Shown here one piece after another: positions 9,301-19,051 of a stretch of 64,000 nt of DNA. Made by a program: the position numbers and the translations under genes. How positions within the stretch are numbered: position 1 is the stretch's first letter; every line of letters starts with the position of its first letter. The stretch covers positions 1,214,352 to 1,278,351 of the forward strand of contig OY735228.1 of the NCBI GenBank assembly GCA_963457665.1, read 5' to 3'. Source of the DNA: Thysanoteuthis rhombus. Its lineage: Eukaryota; Mollusca; Cephalopoda; Oegopsida; Thysanoteuthidae. The notes under the pieces were generated by a model. It was not told the origin of the DNA and searched no databases. It worked only from the letters and a program-made list of their open reading frames with translations.

Positions 9301-12137
9301 AAAACATTTCTACTAAAGAGTATTGTCTACATGGGATAGTTGCACTACAGGAGGATTTAAAAGAAAAATATGTGCTACAGAATAAAAGAAAAGAAAAGTT
9401 AATAATTATGTTTAGTTGGAATATACAAGTCACATGTTTCTTGCTGGTGGACTAGACTTAGTAATTAGATCAGTCTGGTTTGGTGGGGTATTGGTAATTT
9501 GTACATACTGTATTGTAGACTATTGATACTGAAATAGAGCAGATGCTATAGTAGCACCAAGAAAATATTGTTTCAGCCAGCATTCAATATTGGCAGTAAC
9601 TAATTTTTTTCAACACAAATTATTTCTGAAGGGTTAGATAAGACAAGTAGGTGAGTTTTCAATTCATGTCTAAGTATGGTTATAGATAGATACAATAAAA
9701 GTATTAAGATTTTATCTGAAAATAAAAATCAATGGCAAATTTTTCAAGAGGTCGGACGAGAATGTTTTGTGGGGGTATTTATGTGCAAAACTTTAACCCT
9801 AACCCCTCAAAGGTTCAAATTTAATATTTCTTAAAGATGAAAATTTTCTGAAGAAATAAGAGTCATGTTCATTCAAAACATACCAAAAAGAGAAATTTTT
9901 TCCTTCATCACCCTGAAAGAAAAACATAGGTTGAATAGTTATGAATTTCCTAGTGGCACCAGTGGACAGTGTTTGAACCCAGGTAAAATCAGAATTTCGA
10001 ATGCTGATTTTCAAGCTAAGTAGATCCTTTCAGAGTGGAAAATTGGTATAACACGATCTTTGTCTTCTTATTCCTTCTTTTAGTCCTTGTGGTACACCAA
10101 GTTTTATTATTCCGGATAAAAACATAATATCAAGTAATAAAAAAGTAAAAATCACTAGTCACTTATCAGTCTCAAGAATTGAGTTCAGGGTGTCACCTGA
10201 AGAAGGTTGGAGACTTAGCAATTAATAAACCATGGTAATTTTCCATCTTGTAATATATGTGCACCTCATATAACACATCGCAACATTTGTCACCTTTCCC
10301 ATTTCAAAATGGCCACGGTTCCAGCTACAGAACAGCAAATACTGATAACGAATCAATCCTAACACTAATCCTAAACATAGTTATACTAACCCTCTGGAAC
10401 AGTGGCCATAAACAGGAACAGGGTAAAGGTTTGTTTGTGGTTTGTGAACTAAATATCAAAAGGAGGTAATAATAATACAGACTTGGGCCAATGCTAATGG
10501 ATTACAGAATAAACGAAAAGGCAAAAAACTTGAGCATTTAAAACAATTTTCCTAAATTTAATTATAAAGAATATAATTCAGGGTTAGTATTGTTCTAGGG
10601 TTGGAGTTGTTACACATTTTTTTCATGATTATAAAACAGGATAAGTGGATATATGGAGTATCAGAGAGGACAAAAAAATTGTTCAATGAATTTTGCTTGA
10701 GTTATTATTTTTAGTTTTATCATTATGGAAACCATAATAGAAATCATTATGTTTGTATTTACTTGAATTCCCCAAATTAAAACCCTGACCCCCAAACAGG
10801 TACCATAATATATCCCCTGTAATAAAATTTGATAAATACAGTTTTAGATGGTCATCTTTTCTGCTTTCGTTCATAACACTTTAGTATCAGTAGCAGACGT
10901 CACACAAGTCAGAGTAATCGGTTATCGCCTCTTGATATTTAGTTTACGAACCAGGAACAATTTTTACCAGGGAAAGGTAACAATTGCTCATTTTGGTAGG
11001 AGTCAAGAAGTGTAGTCTCTAAAAAGCAGTGCAGTCCCTCAAACAGAGCTAAATAGTTGGTTTATTTCCATATCCAACACTTCAATGATAGTAAACATGG
11101 AGTTTGTAACCGTCGTTATTGGATAATTTGAAGTTAATTAATTTTGATACTTCACCATTTTTACATTTCTTTCATGGATTCACTTACTTCTTTTTATTTA
11201 AGAGCCATTTTTAATACTATGGGTGGGGGTGAAGTTTTCACATACCCACCCACAACCTGATGTTAATAGTACGCGTAAATAGAAAGTAACAAGAGAATTC
11301 GTAAAAGAAAAAGAGAGAACATTCCGGTACTTAGAAAAGACAGCGAGTGTCCAAATCAGTTCCATTCAAAGGATCCAAAAATGACGGTCAAAAACTCCAT
11401 GTTTTCCCTAATGACTGTTGGCCCAAAATTAAAAGCAGACAAGGCAATTATAACATTGGGAAATGTTATGTGTAACAATATCAATCAAAACATAGCCGAC
11501 ATTGGGGTCGGACAAACAAAAATAAAGCCACTCCGTAACTGGGACCGCAGTTCTTTCTAGGGATCACTGTACTCAACATGTATCCACATCGTCCCATACT
11601 GTGGGGATCTTTGGTCCAAAATCACAATTTTATTAATATCTTGCTTATTGTCAGTGAGAATTCAAAGACGAAAGACCAATTCATTTTCGCTCAAGGACAA
11701 GGTTAAATAATTGTCTTCATGTTTCCGAATATTCTTGTTCCTTCTTGAGACGAGAAAATATAGGCAAGAAAAAATACCAAAGGCGTAGATTTGGTCAAGG
11801 TGGATCCGAACTAAACAGGGCGTGAATCCACACATTGCGATCTAAGGACCATCCTTTGCTGGTTCGATTCTCGGCCGATGCAACAAGGTTAAATAATCTC
11901 TACTCTAAACATACAGTATAATTACGCAGGGAAGTTGACATACTACTACAGTCAGTATCAATTCACATAAATATTGGTTGCAATTAAATGGTTACAGACG
12001 GCAAAACAGTAAATAAGACATCAGTTCGGTAAAAAATAAGCCCTAACTATCTTCTTACCTGAATAATTCACACCCTGAAGCCTTGATTGTAATTTCAATC
12101 GTCGGCAAACCGACCGGAGAACACATGTGGCAGCCAT
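1882..12137 (-). CDS. MRPS27: Mitochondrial small ribosomal subunit protein mS27 (whole gene, 10 exons)
   Basis: This protein belongs to the small subunit of the mitochondrial ribosome and is a PPR-type helical-repeat protein known only from mitoribosomes of animals and relatives. Ten exons with GT-AG introns join in consistent phase (lengths 79, 87, 71, 65, 115, 79, 152, 249, 150, 423) to give 489 residues plus stop. The match to remembered human MRPS27 runs along the length: exon 6 VHYGIFPNYQTANILMDHFI against human [20 protein letters not shown], the KFRH segment at the exon 4/5 join, and YLERFK at the exon 9 end. The first 26 residues are basic with no acidic residue, as in a mitochondrial targeting peptide. 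Human MRPS27 has about 414 residues, so this one is longer, mainly in a charged coiled-coil C-terminus and an acidic linker in exon 7. Introns run from 163 to 2861 nt. Identification is firm; exact splice sites rest on sequence alone. Confidence 0.93.
2731..2880 (-). CDS. MRPS27: MRPS27 exon 9
   Basis: This 150-nt exon (50 codons, phase 0 to 0) encodes a charged helical segment starting MLKIQECLEQ and ending EKESYLERFK. Human MRPS27 has QYLERFKALHSKL at this place, so YLERFK anchors the alignment. The acceptor is CCTGTAG and the donor AAA|GTTAGT. Confidence 0.88.
3304..3786 (-). other. Unexplained 160-codon open frame in MRPS27 intron 8
   Basis: On the same strand as MRPS27, 206 bp downstream of exon 8, a 160-codon frame runs from MDLKLLLPVLFLMHRRCRPG through IQKKAKWYIWHQPGCRTLQK to YIYIYIYNQN, where it enters the AT microsatellite. 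I do not recognise it. It is the longest open frame in the window that is neither an exon nor simple repeat. It may be a decayed element or chance. Confidence 0.2.
3333..3357. repeat. (AT)n microsatellite in MRPS27 intron 8
   Basis: About 12 uninterrupted AT units followed by GTGTG. Confidence 0.9.
3993..4241 (-). CDS. MRPS27: MRPS27 exon 8
   Basis: This 249-nt exon (83 codons, phase 0 to 0) encodes EENWVKLRFINKPYYDDHFD, ITEPDLLLGKTLVALGKIFK and continues to PSVYEDV. The LLLGKTLVALGK block matches the human YALLGKVELQQGL region. The acceptor is TTTGCAG and the donor GTG|GTAAGT. The plus-strand open frame that overlaps it is only its shadow. Confidence 0.9.
4765..5071 (+). repeat. tRNA-derived SINE, long form, in MRPS27 intron 7
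   Basis: It has an A-box-like GTGGTGTAATGGTTACTAGC at 4774-4793 and a B-box-like GAGTTCAAGTTCC at 4817-4829, followed by a body with GGGGCTAGCAACTCCACC and a tail ending in GGAATAAACAA. The same body is found inverted at 51482-51760. This is the expected build of a Pol III tRNA-type SINE. Confidence 0.7.
5143..5294 (-). CDS. MRPS27: MRPS27 exon 7 (acidic linker)
   Basis: This 152-nt exon encodes FAADVSYEMMLQEDFSHRST, ALLSLYSCVKHLL and an acidic, proline-containing tail with EEAEPQDEDE. Human MRPS27 has [22 protein letters not shown] here. The acceptor is ACCATAG. The donor is GAG|GTTGGT, weaker than the others, but frame and phase 0 continue correctly into exon 8. Use of a nearby donor cannot be excluded. 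Confidence 0.82.
5508..5712. repeat. Dispersed repeat family F, copy 1
   Basis: It includes TATAATCATGGATGATATTA, CAAAATCAATCGATC and ATATCCTTTGCTTAATGTTA. The same landmarks in the same order occur at 50884-51150. No ends or coding content could be defined. It lies in MRPS27 intron 6. Confidence 0.6.
6057..6135 (-). CDS. MRPS27: MRPS27 exon 6 (family signature)
   Basis: This 79-nt exon encodes VHYGIFPNYQTANILMDHFI then KAKKYN. It is the segment that identifies the gene, being nearly collinear with human [20 protein letters not shown]. The acceptor is CCTTTCAG and the donor ACT|GTGAGT. It ends in phase 1. The pattern of a helix, GIFPN turn and second helix is typical of a PPR-like repeat. 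Confidence 0.92.
6410..6524 (-). CDS. MRPS27: MRPS27 exon 5
   Basis: This 115-nt exon completes KFRH and encodes CRGAHNINESLPYSLVRCYI then EINQAERLIPILKNK. Human MRPS27 has [20 protein letters not shown] in the same place and ends this block with TLVNK. The acceptor is GTCCAG and the donor AAG|GTGAGT. It ends in phase 0. This is part of the helical-repeat region. Confidence 0.9.
6688..6752 (-). CDS. MRPS27: MRPS27 exon 4
   Basis: This 65-nt exon encodes LVNKIPEVDENDLEMVESLL and Y, then splits a lysine codon with exon 5. It corresponds to human [21 protein letters not shown]. The acceptor is TTTTTTAG and the donor TAA|GTAAGT. Intron 3 (6753-8613) upstream is 1861 nt and without recognisable coding content. 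Confidence 0.86.
8614..8684 (-). CDS. MRPS27: MRPS27 exon 3
   Basis: This 71-nt exon encodes SEFIAKMFDKYEKEKMISVV and DVSI, with acceptor TTTTCAG and donor ATT|GTAAGT. It aligns with the human [20 protein letters not shown] segment. It ends in phase 0. A short intron (8685-9110) separates it from exon 2. Confidence 0.86.
9111..9197 (-). CDS. MRPS27: MRPS27 exon 2
   Basis: This 87-nt exon encodes VRRHLLSDAYLCQEAWKERL followed by NAPELKVPC. It corresponds to the human region [20 protein letters not shown]. The acceptor is TTTTTAG and the donor GCA|GTAAGT. It enters in phase 1 and leaves in phase 1, which matches both neighbouring exons. Confidence 0.88.
12059..12137 (-). CDS. MRPS27: MRPS27 exon 1 (start codon, targeting peptide)
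   Basis: The coding part of exon 1 starts with MAATCVLRSVCRRLKLQSRL and ends after residue 26 plus one base, at a CAG|GTAAG donor. It has five arginines, one lysine and no acidic residue, which fits a cleavable mitochondrial presequence. The start is the first ATG of the open frame and gives an N-terminus like human MAAS. A short upstream ORF lies just before it. Intron 1 (9198-12058) is the longest of the gene and holds nothing I could identify. Confidence 0.85.
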
Positions 12138-12162
12138 GATAGGTTCTACTCCTATCAAGCGA

Positions 12163-12210
12163 TCAGCCACTTCCGCTCTGGCTATGGTTCATCGCGTTAA
12201 TATGGCAGAC
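12163..12210 (-). promoter_or_regulatory. MRPS27 promoter-proximal region: ETS-type site, YY1-like site and uORF
   Basis: Just upstream of the MRPS27 start are CACTTCCGCT at 12168-12177 (reverse complement AGCGGAAGTG, the ETS/GABP core common in mitochondrial protein genes) and AATATGGC at 12199-12206, which resembles a YY1 site. An upstream ATG at 12192 opens a nine-codon frame (MNHSQSGSG) that stops at 12163. Whether the uORF is inside the transcript depends on the start site, which is unknown. Confidence 0.45.
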
Positions 12211-14898
12211 AAGATTCCTTGATTTGCTGTGTGCGTTCATATTTTTGTTCCGTTTTCATGATTCTGAATTTTACAATGTCATCAAAGATAAATCAATTTA
12301 CATAACAGACAAACTTCTTTAAACGACACATGTAACAACAGGGTGGTTTTTATCATTATACTATTATTCTGTTTGTTTGCATGTACAACCGTTACACTTT
12401 TTCCATTCATTCATTCTCCTCATATCTTACATCCTTTCTCTGCCCCCTCCTCACCCTCTCTTGCAAAGTAATGAGCTCAGGTAAGAATGGAAGAGGGTGC
12501 TTACGCTTGAATGGGAGCAAAACTGCTATTCATTGATTACTTTTCCCTCACAAATCTTGGGCCTAAAAATTAAGTTATAGCAGTAGTAGACAAAAGGTGG
12601 ATTAGGCCACTGTCTATGGGACTGTGCCATCTAGTGCCTTGTTAAACTGTGTTGTGGTATCATGGTGGGTTTCAACTACCTTTTAAGTGCACTATGTAAA
12701 ACATCAGTAACGGGTGAAAAGAGAAAGGGTCGTTGAGTTCATATATCAATATACTGATATGAAAGTTTCATTTATTGATTACTGAAATTGTTTTGTGTAA
12801 TTCATTTGATTTTTACAGTTTATGTACTGCATAACTGAAATAAACTTTTAGTAAGCTGCAATACAACTAATTCTGAGAGCCACTGCAGAAGGCTGATAAT
12901 CTCATTGGCCTCACTACTTCTGTGCTACTGACAGGGCAAGATTTTACCAATGATGGAGCCCAGTGCATAAGATTTCTTGGGGGCCCTTCAATTTTTGTAT
13001 TCAACAATTATTTTCTCATGAATCAAATTGAAAATGTAATATTCATAAAACTATGATGTTTGATTCGATGCAAAGTCCTTTATGGATCAATGATTTATCA
13101 CTATGAAAGATAATGAATCCTAAAGCAAGTTTGGTTGACACATTTTTCTTTTTTACCAGAAATAAATAAATATATGGAAATATTTTAAAGACATATTTTT
13201 GGGAACCTAAAATCTTGGGTTTCCTTTGCACCTTCACTGTTTGGATTGCCTCAAGTACGGCTCGGCCCACTGAGCAACCCCCTGCACTCTACATTTGTTG
13301 TAGGTGTCTATAGATGCAATATTATGTTGGAAGTCATCAACTGTATAATGAAATTGATGACCCCCCCCACGTCCACTAAGGCCCTCTTGATCAAAGCCTA
13401 AATGAGTTGTAATGTAAGGGTACAAAAAGAAGAAGCAGTGAATGTTTGATTGCAAAACTAAAAAACACACAGACAGTGCACACTTCTGCCAGCATCATAC
13501 ACCAACTCAAAAACCGAAGGGAAATCAGTTCTCCCTAAATTTATGATCCCTATTTTCACAAGATGTTATTGGGACTGTTGTGTGAACAGACAGACAGACG
13601 GACAGAACGAGTGAACACATATACCTCTTCCAACTTTGTTGGTGGAAATAAAAACATTTTCATTTTATGCTGTGTTGCTGTACACAACAACAAGATAAGC
13701 CACGATATAGGATCAAATAATCACGAATAAATGATAAAGAAAAGTCATTGCACACAATAAATCATTTTGTTTATTACACACATTTTTTGAAAGTAACTGA
13801 CTTTTGTTTCATGAACATCTGAGAGAAAAATTCAACAATCATCTCAAAAGTAAAAGTAATTTCTGCACATTCCATTTCTTCAGTGACTCGCAGGCTTTTC
13901 GGTTCCGTGCAGACCATGAGAAAATCAGAGGGGATGTTGATCATTGAAAACGATTATAAGAGTGGAAGATTTACTGATGTAGTTGGCACTTTTTGTAGAT
14001 TCAATGTAAATAGGGATATAATCTGTAATATTATTCCGCTTGTTCCTACCCTCATTTGAATGTTACGCTTTCAGTGATAACATAAAGAGAAGGTTAGGCA
14101 GTTAAATAAGAGGGTTGGAAGAGAGAAAGTAGAAAAGAATGTTGGTAGTTTTCTGGAAATTTGGGAAGATTTAGTCCCTGCCCTTCTGGAAGTCTGTGCA
14201 GACCACTATTTACTGATATGTATATATATACATACATAGCAGAGGTTAGCACAGTCATGGTTGACAAGGAAGGAGGAGGGGGTTTATTCGCTGTCCCACT
14301 GCAGCAAAGTATGACACAAGGTCGAGGCTTGACAAGGAAGGAGGTGTGAAAACAGTGAATTTATGATGATTGCTGCTTATGATGATGATGATATTTACCA
14401 GTGTGTGTTTTCATCACACTAAATGAATCAATTACAAGTTTCTTGTTTGTTCATGAAAAAAGACTTTTAAAAAATGCTTTCAGCTGAAGAAACTAATCAT
14501 GTCTTATTAAAGGCAAATATTTCTAGCAGAATTGAATAACAAATAATCTAAAATGCAAGGCTACTATTCAAATTTAAGAAAACCCTGAAATCATGGTGTT
14601 CATTTTCACAATTCAAAAAAGTCTCATTTAAAACTACTGACATCATTAACTCTTAAATTTATACAAAGAAAATAGAATGTTAATTTCAGGGGAAATAACT
14701 TCTGAATAAAATTATCACCCATTGATCATTTAGTGAATTATAACATTTTTAAAAAATTCAATCCAAGGGAGAATTCCACTGTTTTTTATGTAATCCATTG
14801 AAAAGTTCCACTGTCAATTACAAGCAGTTTATGAATTTGAGAGTTGAAAAGTAATTTTGTTGTGGCTGCCTTTTGTCATTCCTGTTAATTATTCCTGT
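12211..14898. other. Intergenic, no gene seen
   Basis: AT-rich DNA upstream of MRPS27 with a C-run near 13362 and a short CAGACAGACAGACGGACAG-type run at about 13588. No reading frame resembles a protein. Confidence 0.55.
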
Positions 14899-14995
14899 TG
14901 AAGGAGGTGCAGGTGGCCTAATGGTTAGCAGCACAAAAAATGGAAAAAGTATGATATGGTTGAGGCCCTATGCTCCGTAGGAATTAACAACAACT
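14899..14995 (+). repeat. tRNA-derived SINE fragment
   Basis: It contains the A-box-like TGGCCTAATGGTTAGC at 14914-14929, a degenerate B box and a tail CCCTATGCTCCGTAGGAATT like that of the SINE at 4765. The middle body is missing. Confidence 0.55.
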
Positions 14996-15310
14996 CTTGA
15001 ATTGTAAAATCCTTACTTATAGTTTTCTAATTCATTTTTAATTTTTCATCAAGACATTTTTTACTTTTTCTATAAAAGTCAAATAGGATCTATCACCTAC
15101 ATCTTAATTAAATGAATACAGTGACCTTTCACCTTTTCTACTAGGAGCATAGAGTTGGCCATTTACCTGAAGTTCCTTCTTTCTTCAGGATTTTTGTATT
15201 TGAGGTTATGTATGTATGTATGTATGCTGTTCCAACATTATATGCGTGTATATACAGAGGTGGTACAAGGGACACACAGACTCCACAACTGCAGGGGAAG
15301 GGTTACGCTG

Positions 15311-15783
15311 ACACTCTGGGGGCACAAAATATCTGAGGAACCCTGAAAATCAAAAAAAATAATTTAAAAGAATTTGCAGTGGGGCACAGGCAGACCTAGG
15401 GCCACCACTAGTATATATAATGAAGAATCTGTCCCTAATAACTTATTAGCCATCCTACTTATATATTGTCGATTGGCTTGAAGTGGTTTTGTCCAAACTA
15501 TTTAAGAACGGACATAATCACTACTGGTTGTAGATGTTGTTATCTACATTTATATCTATCCTGTTATCTTTTAAATATACCTGAAACTATATCAATAGAT
15601 ATAAGACAAGAGTGCATGTTGTGTCTGGTGGAGATGTTGGTTCTTCATCAGTGATGGTGCTAGGTCTTTCAGTGCTCACCCGACTACAATATTTTCAAGG
15701 ATCATTCTTCAAATCTCTTTAGATTATATTTTTTCAGATTTTCAGGGTTCCTCAGATATATAGTGCCCCGTAGCCCCACCCCC
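15311..15783. repeat. Inverted-repeat element
   Basis: The stretch TATCTGAGGAACCCTGAAAA at 15329-15348 recurs inverted at about 15737-15756, with looser matching for about 60 bp around each. The 350 bp between hold no coding content. The element could be a foldback transposon or two inserted copies of one repeat in opposite orientation. Confidence 0.55.
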
Positions 15784-16229
15784 ACTGAAGTTACAAGGTC
15801 TTTAACAAGTCATATCAATTCCGGCATCCCTCAGTATAGTGTGGTTTCTAATGTACGGTGGGTGGGTGGGTGGTGGACCCCAACATTTCTGCCTATATTA
15901 TCACCCCCTCCTCCAGAAAAATGTAAATAAAAAGTAGAATTTCATCAAAAGACTTACTTAATGACTAAACTATTGAATTTTTTCATTTTGCGATCAATTA
16001 ACATATAATTACATGGTGGTTTATATATGAGCTCTTTGATTTTGATGTAGATGATAACGGGGAGGAGAAAGAGGAAGAGGAAGTTGAAAAAACATTCATG
16101 GAATGTAGAAAAAGAAAAAGAAGGAAAGAAATGAATAATCATCATCATTTTCATCAGTATTGTTATCGTCTCATTATAATAGATAAATAAACAAAACTAA
16201 GATTTAGCAAAGAACACAATAGTGAGAAG

Positions 16230-16272
16230 GAGGAAGAAGAAGAAGAAGAAGAAGAAGAAGAAGAAAAAGAAG

Positions 16273-16303
<31 letters not shown>
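16230..16303. repeat. (GAA)n microsatellite and purine tract
   Basis: About 23 GAA units with one AAA interruption, followed by purine-rich DNA to about 16400. The minus-strand serine-rich open frame here is a product of the repeat. Confidence 0.9.
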
Positions 16304-16305
<2 letters not shown>

Positions 16306-16670
16306 AGAGAGAGAGAGAAGAGAAGCAGAGAAAGAATGAAAGAAAAATCTTTGAAGAAAAAAAAGAGGTGAAGAAGAAGGAAGAAGAATTGAGGAAAGAA
16401 AAGAAGAAATAATTTTGATACTGTTGTCTGTCTGGAGAAGTGAAGGAATTTGGAGAATTCATGGGGAAATATCCCAAGAATTTCATGAAGTAGGAGGAAG
16501 GAGAAGAGGAAAGGTGTAAGGGGGTCTTTGATGGTGTAAGGGAGTACTTTGACATTGATGATCTAATAGATCTAAGGACAGTCACAAAACCATCAAAGTA
16601 CAAAAGTGGACCATTCATCCAGGTTCCAGAAAAACAGATAGTTTGGAATCCATACTCCATTCTAACTTCA

Positions 16671-16848
16671 TAGTAGTTCGCTGACGTTTTTGGTTTTAAT
16701 TTTATGGCATAGTTGAATTGTCTTCAAATTTCTGTTCTAATATTGATTGAGCAAATTCGGTTTTAGAAGTGTATTAATTTGTATCAGTCAAATACAATTT
16801 CATTCTTTACTTTTCATTGTTTATTTCATATTTCAAGTAAATATTAAT
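16671..16848 (+). repeat. Dispersed repeat family D, copy 1
   Basis: It runs from TAGTAGTTCGCTG through GTTGAATTGTCTTCA to TTTACTTTTCATTGTTTATT. The same order is found at 32700-33006, where the last part is doubled. It may be the 3' part of a retroelement, but no coding sequence was seen. Confidence 0.6.
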
Positions 16849-17269
16849 CCTTTGTCCAGAAATCTGGAAAATCCAGACATCTGGGTTATCTCTGGTTCCA
16901 AGCTTGCCAGACAAATGGTCTAGTAATGTATGAACACCTGGAAAGACTCCAAATTGTACGTGACACCAAACTTTACCTTGGCTCCTGCAACACTCGGAAT
17001 TTTGTCTTAATAAAATGAAGGTATTGGACATTATCTCAAAGATTCCTTGGAAACTTTTCAAAAGATGGTCATTCTAAAATTAAGAAGAGGGAAAATACTT
17101 GTCGAAAATCAATAATGGTTGACAATATTTCATCTCATAAAAAAAAAAACTAAATCAGGGTAATATTACTACTATTAATACTACTAATGAACATAAAAAA
17201 TCTAATAGGAAATTGGATGATAGGGTTGGAATCAAGGAAGAGTTTAAGGGTTAGATTTAATCACCTGGC

Positions 17270-17355
17270 GGCCATAGTTCAATCAGAAGAACAGTTATAG
17301 TACATAAGCAGGTTTTTCCCCAAGTTGAAAGGGATGCGAGTTCAAGTCTTACCTA
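17270..17355 (+). repeat. tRNA-like sequence, probable SINE head
   Basis: CATAGTTCAATCAGAAGAAC at 17273-17292 resembles an A box, and GCGAGTTCAAGTCTT at 17336-17350 a B box, at tRNA-like spacing. It does not fold as a good tRNA, so a SINE head is more likely. Confidence 0.4.
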
Positions 17356-17882
17356 CAGCCTACTCTTCATTTCCTATCTACGATCTTTATTCACACGAAT
17401 TGCGGTGTAACAGTTAAAAAAATAGCGTCATTATCGCCAAATAGCATCATTTACTGGCAACTTAGTATCCCATTCACTGTATGAAGGAAAAAATGTTATG
17501 TGAGGCTATTACAGTCTGTAACTGAGAAACTGCTGGGCCACTAAAATCCAATCAAGTGAATCCTGCCATAATTAGAACATCCGCCCTGGAGATGAACAGG
17601 CAAACGACATATCTGCTAGGCCAATGTTCCACAGCTTGAATAAAAAGGGGTAATCAATTTCAAAATTCTCAAAAGGGGATTCAATTTTTTTAAATGCTCG
17701 TAACTTTGAATTGGTCACATGTGTGTCTTCGTTTTTTCTTTCAAAACAAAATCAATTTTTATCAATTCATCTCCGATTATTTTGCTATGTGACAGTTGGC
17801 AGTCGAGTGACATATTTCGATCGGTGACACGGTACCTTTCTTTGTATTTTGTTCCTAGAATTCCAGTTTTTGCTTCCAACTC

Positions 17883-17904
17883 GGGGGGGGGCATGGGGGG
17901 GGGG
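17883..17904. repeat. Two G-runs (G9 and G10)
   Basis: Nine and ten guanines separated by CAT, at the edge of the GTA/GTG repeat tract that follows. Confidence 0.85.
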
Positions 17905-17939
17905 CGACCGAAGAAGTAGCGGTAGAAGTATTTATTGTC

Positions 17940-18253
17940 AGTAGTAGTTGTAGTAGTGTTGTTGGTGGTGGTAGTAATAGTTGTACTAGTAGTCATATTA
18001 GTAGTAGTTATAGTAGTACCAGTAGTGGTGGTGGTGATAAAAGTCGTATTAGTTATAGTTGTACTAGTGGTGGTAATAGTAATAGTAGTAGTTGTAGTTG
18101 TGCTAGTAGTGGTAGTACTATTAGTACTAGTATTAGTGGTGGTGGTAGTGGTAGTAGTAGTAATGGTGGTGGTAGTACTATTAGTAGTGGTAGTAGTAGT
18201 AATGGTGGTGGTAGTACTATTAGTAGTGGTAGTAGTAGTAGTAGTAGTAGTAT
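17940..18253. repeat. Degenerate GTA/GTG trinucleotide tract
   Basis: About 310 bp made of GTA, GTG, GTT and GTC triplets in one register. A 42-bp higher-order unit is repeated near 18140-18225 (GTAATGGTGGTGGTAGTACT and on). It gives valine-rich and threonine-rich open frames on the two strands, which are artefacts of the repeat. Confidence 0.9.
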
Positions 18254-18408
18254 TATGCGCAGTGATTAATAAGATCAAGATAATACTCAGCAATTAAAAA
18301 GGTGATGGTGACTGAAACCCCCAAAAATCTGATGAGGATGACGAAACAAATGCTGTGACTCAATAAAAATCAATTGGGTGTTTGAGAGAGGGGCATGCAA
18401 TCCGAATA

Positions 18409-18420
18409 CCCCCCCCCCCC
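18409..18420. repeat. C12 run
   Basis: Twelve cytosines, a homopolymer run. Confidence 0.9.
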
Positions 18421-18546
18421 GGATTGCAACTGCCGTTCACGAGAGACGACCTCAAGCAGACAGACAGACAAACAATGTTAAATTTAGTGTTGGTGGCGGC
18501 GGACGAGGCCTCAGACTGCTAGTCATGATGTCCTGACCAGAAAAAG

Positions 18547-18569
18547 TCTCTCTCTCTCTCTCTCTCTCT
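18547..18569. repeat. (TC)n microsatellite
   Basis: About 11 TC units. Confidence 0.9.
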
Positions 18570-19013
18570 ACAACACAATCCGAGAGACAGAGACGGGGAG
18601 GGGCAGTTGAAATAGTGGAAATTGATTGGGGTTCGGGTGCATATATTGTGGCTCATCCAGCAAACACGTCTGCAATTCGGCTAGCTAATTGTGAACGTAG
18701 AAATCGTAGTTAGCAGAGGCGTAGCTGGTGGGGGCGGAAGGACGGAGGAAGGGTTGCAATTTACAGAAGCCCCTGGGCCCCGAATGGAGAATGACCCCCA
18801 AAGGGTTAATTAACAGTTTTCACTTTTCCACGACTATCGACAAATATCACCAAATGTTGGAGGGGTCCCTCAAGGAACCAAGCCCCTTCCCCGGACTCCC
18901 CAACATCTCTTCTGGTAATTGGTTTGAGATTAAGTTAGTGTAAGGGTATGTGTAAGCATTAAATGAGTACCCTTTGAAACCTATGCCATCTGCAGTCAGT
19001 TAATCAGAAAAGA

Positions 19014-19051
19014 TCTGAGAGAGAAAGAAAGAGAGAGAGAGAGAAAAGGGG
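19014..19051. repeat. GA-rich microsatellite
   Basis: Purine tract with GAGAGAGAGAGAGA and flanking GAAA units. Confidence 0.8.

Noticed and set aside
11805-11890. Possible tRNA gene (GGTTCGATTC B box)
   Set aside because: The T-stem does not pair properly and no matching A box or acceptor stem was found.
16163-16660. Serine-rich 165-codon minus-strand frame
   Set aside because: The serine run is the GAA microsatellite read in reverse, and the rest has no recognisable domain.
17715-18297. Valine-rich (plus) and threonine-rich (minus) long open frames
   Set aside because: They are translations of the GTA/GTG triplet tract on the two strands and have no protein-like flanks.
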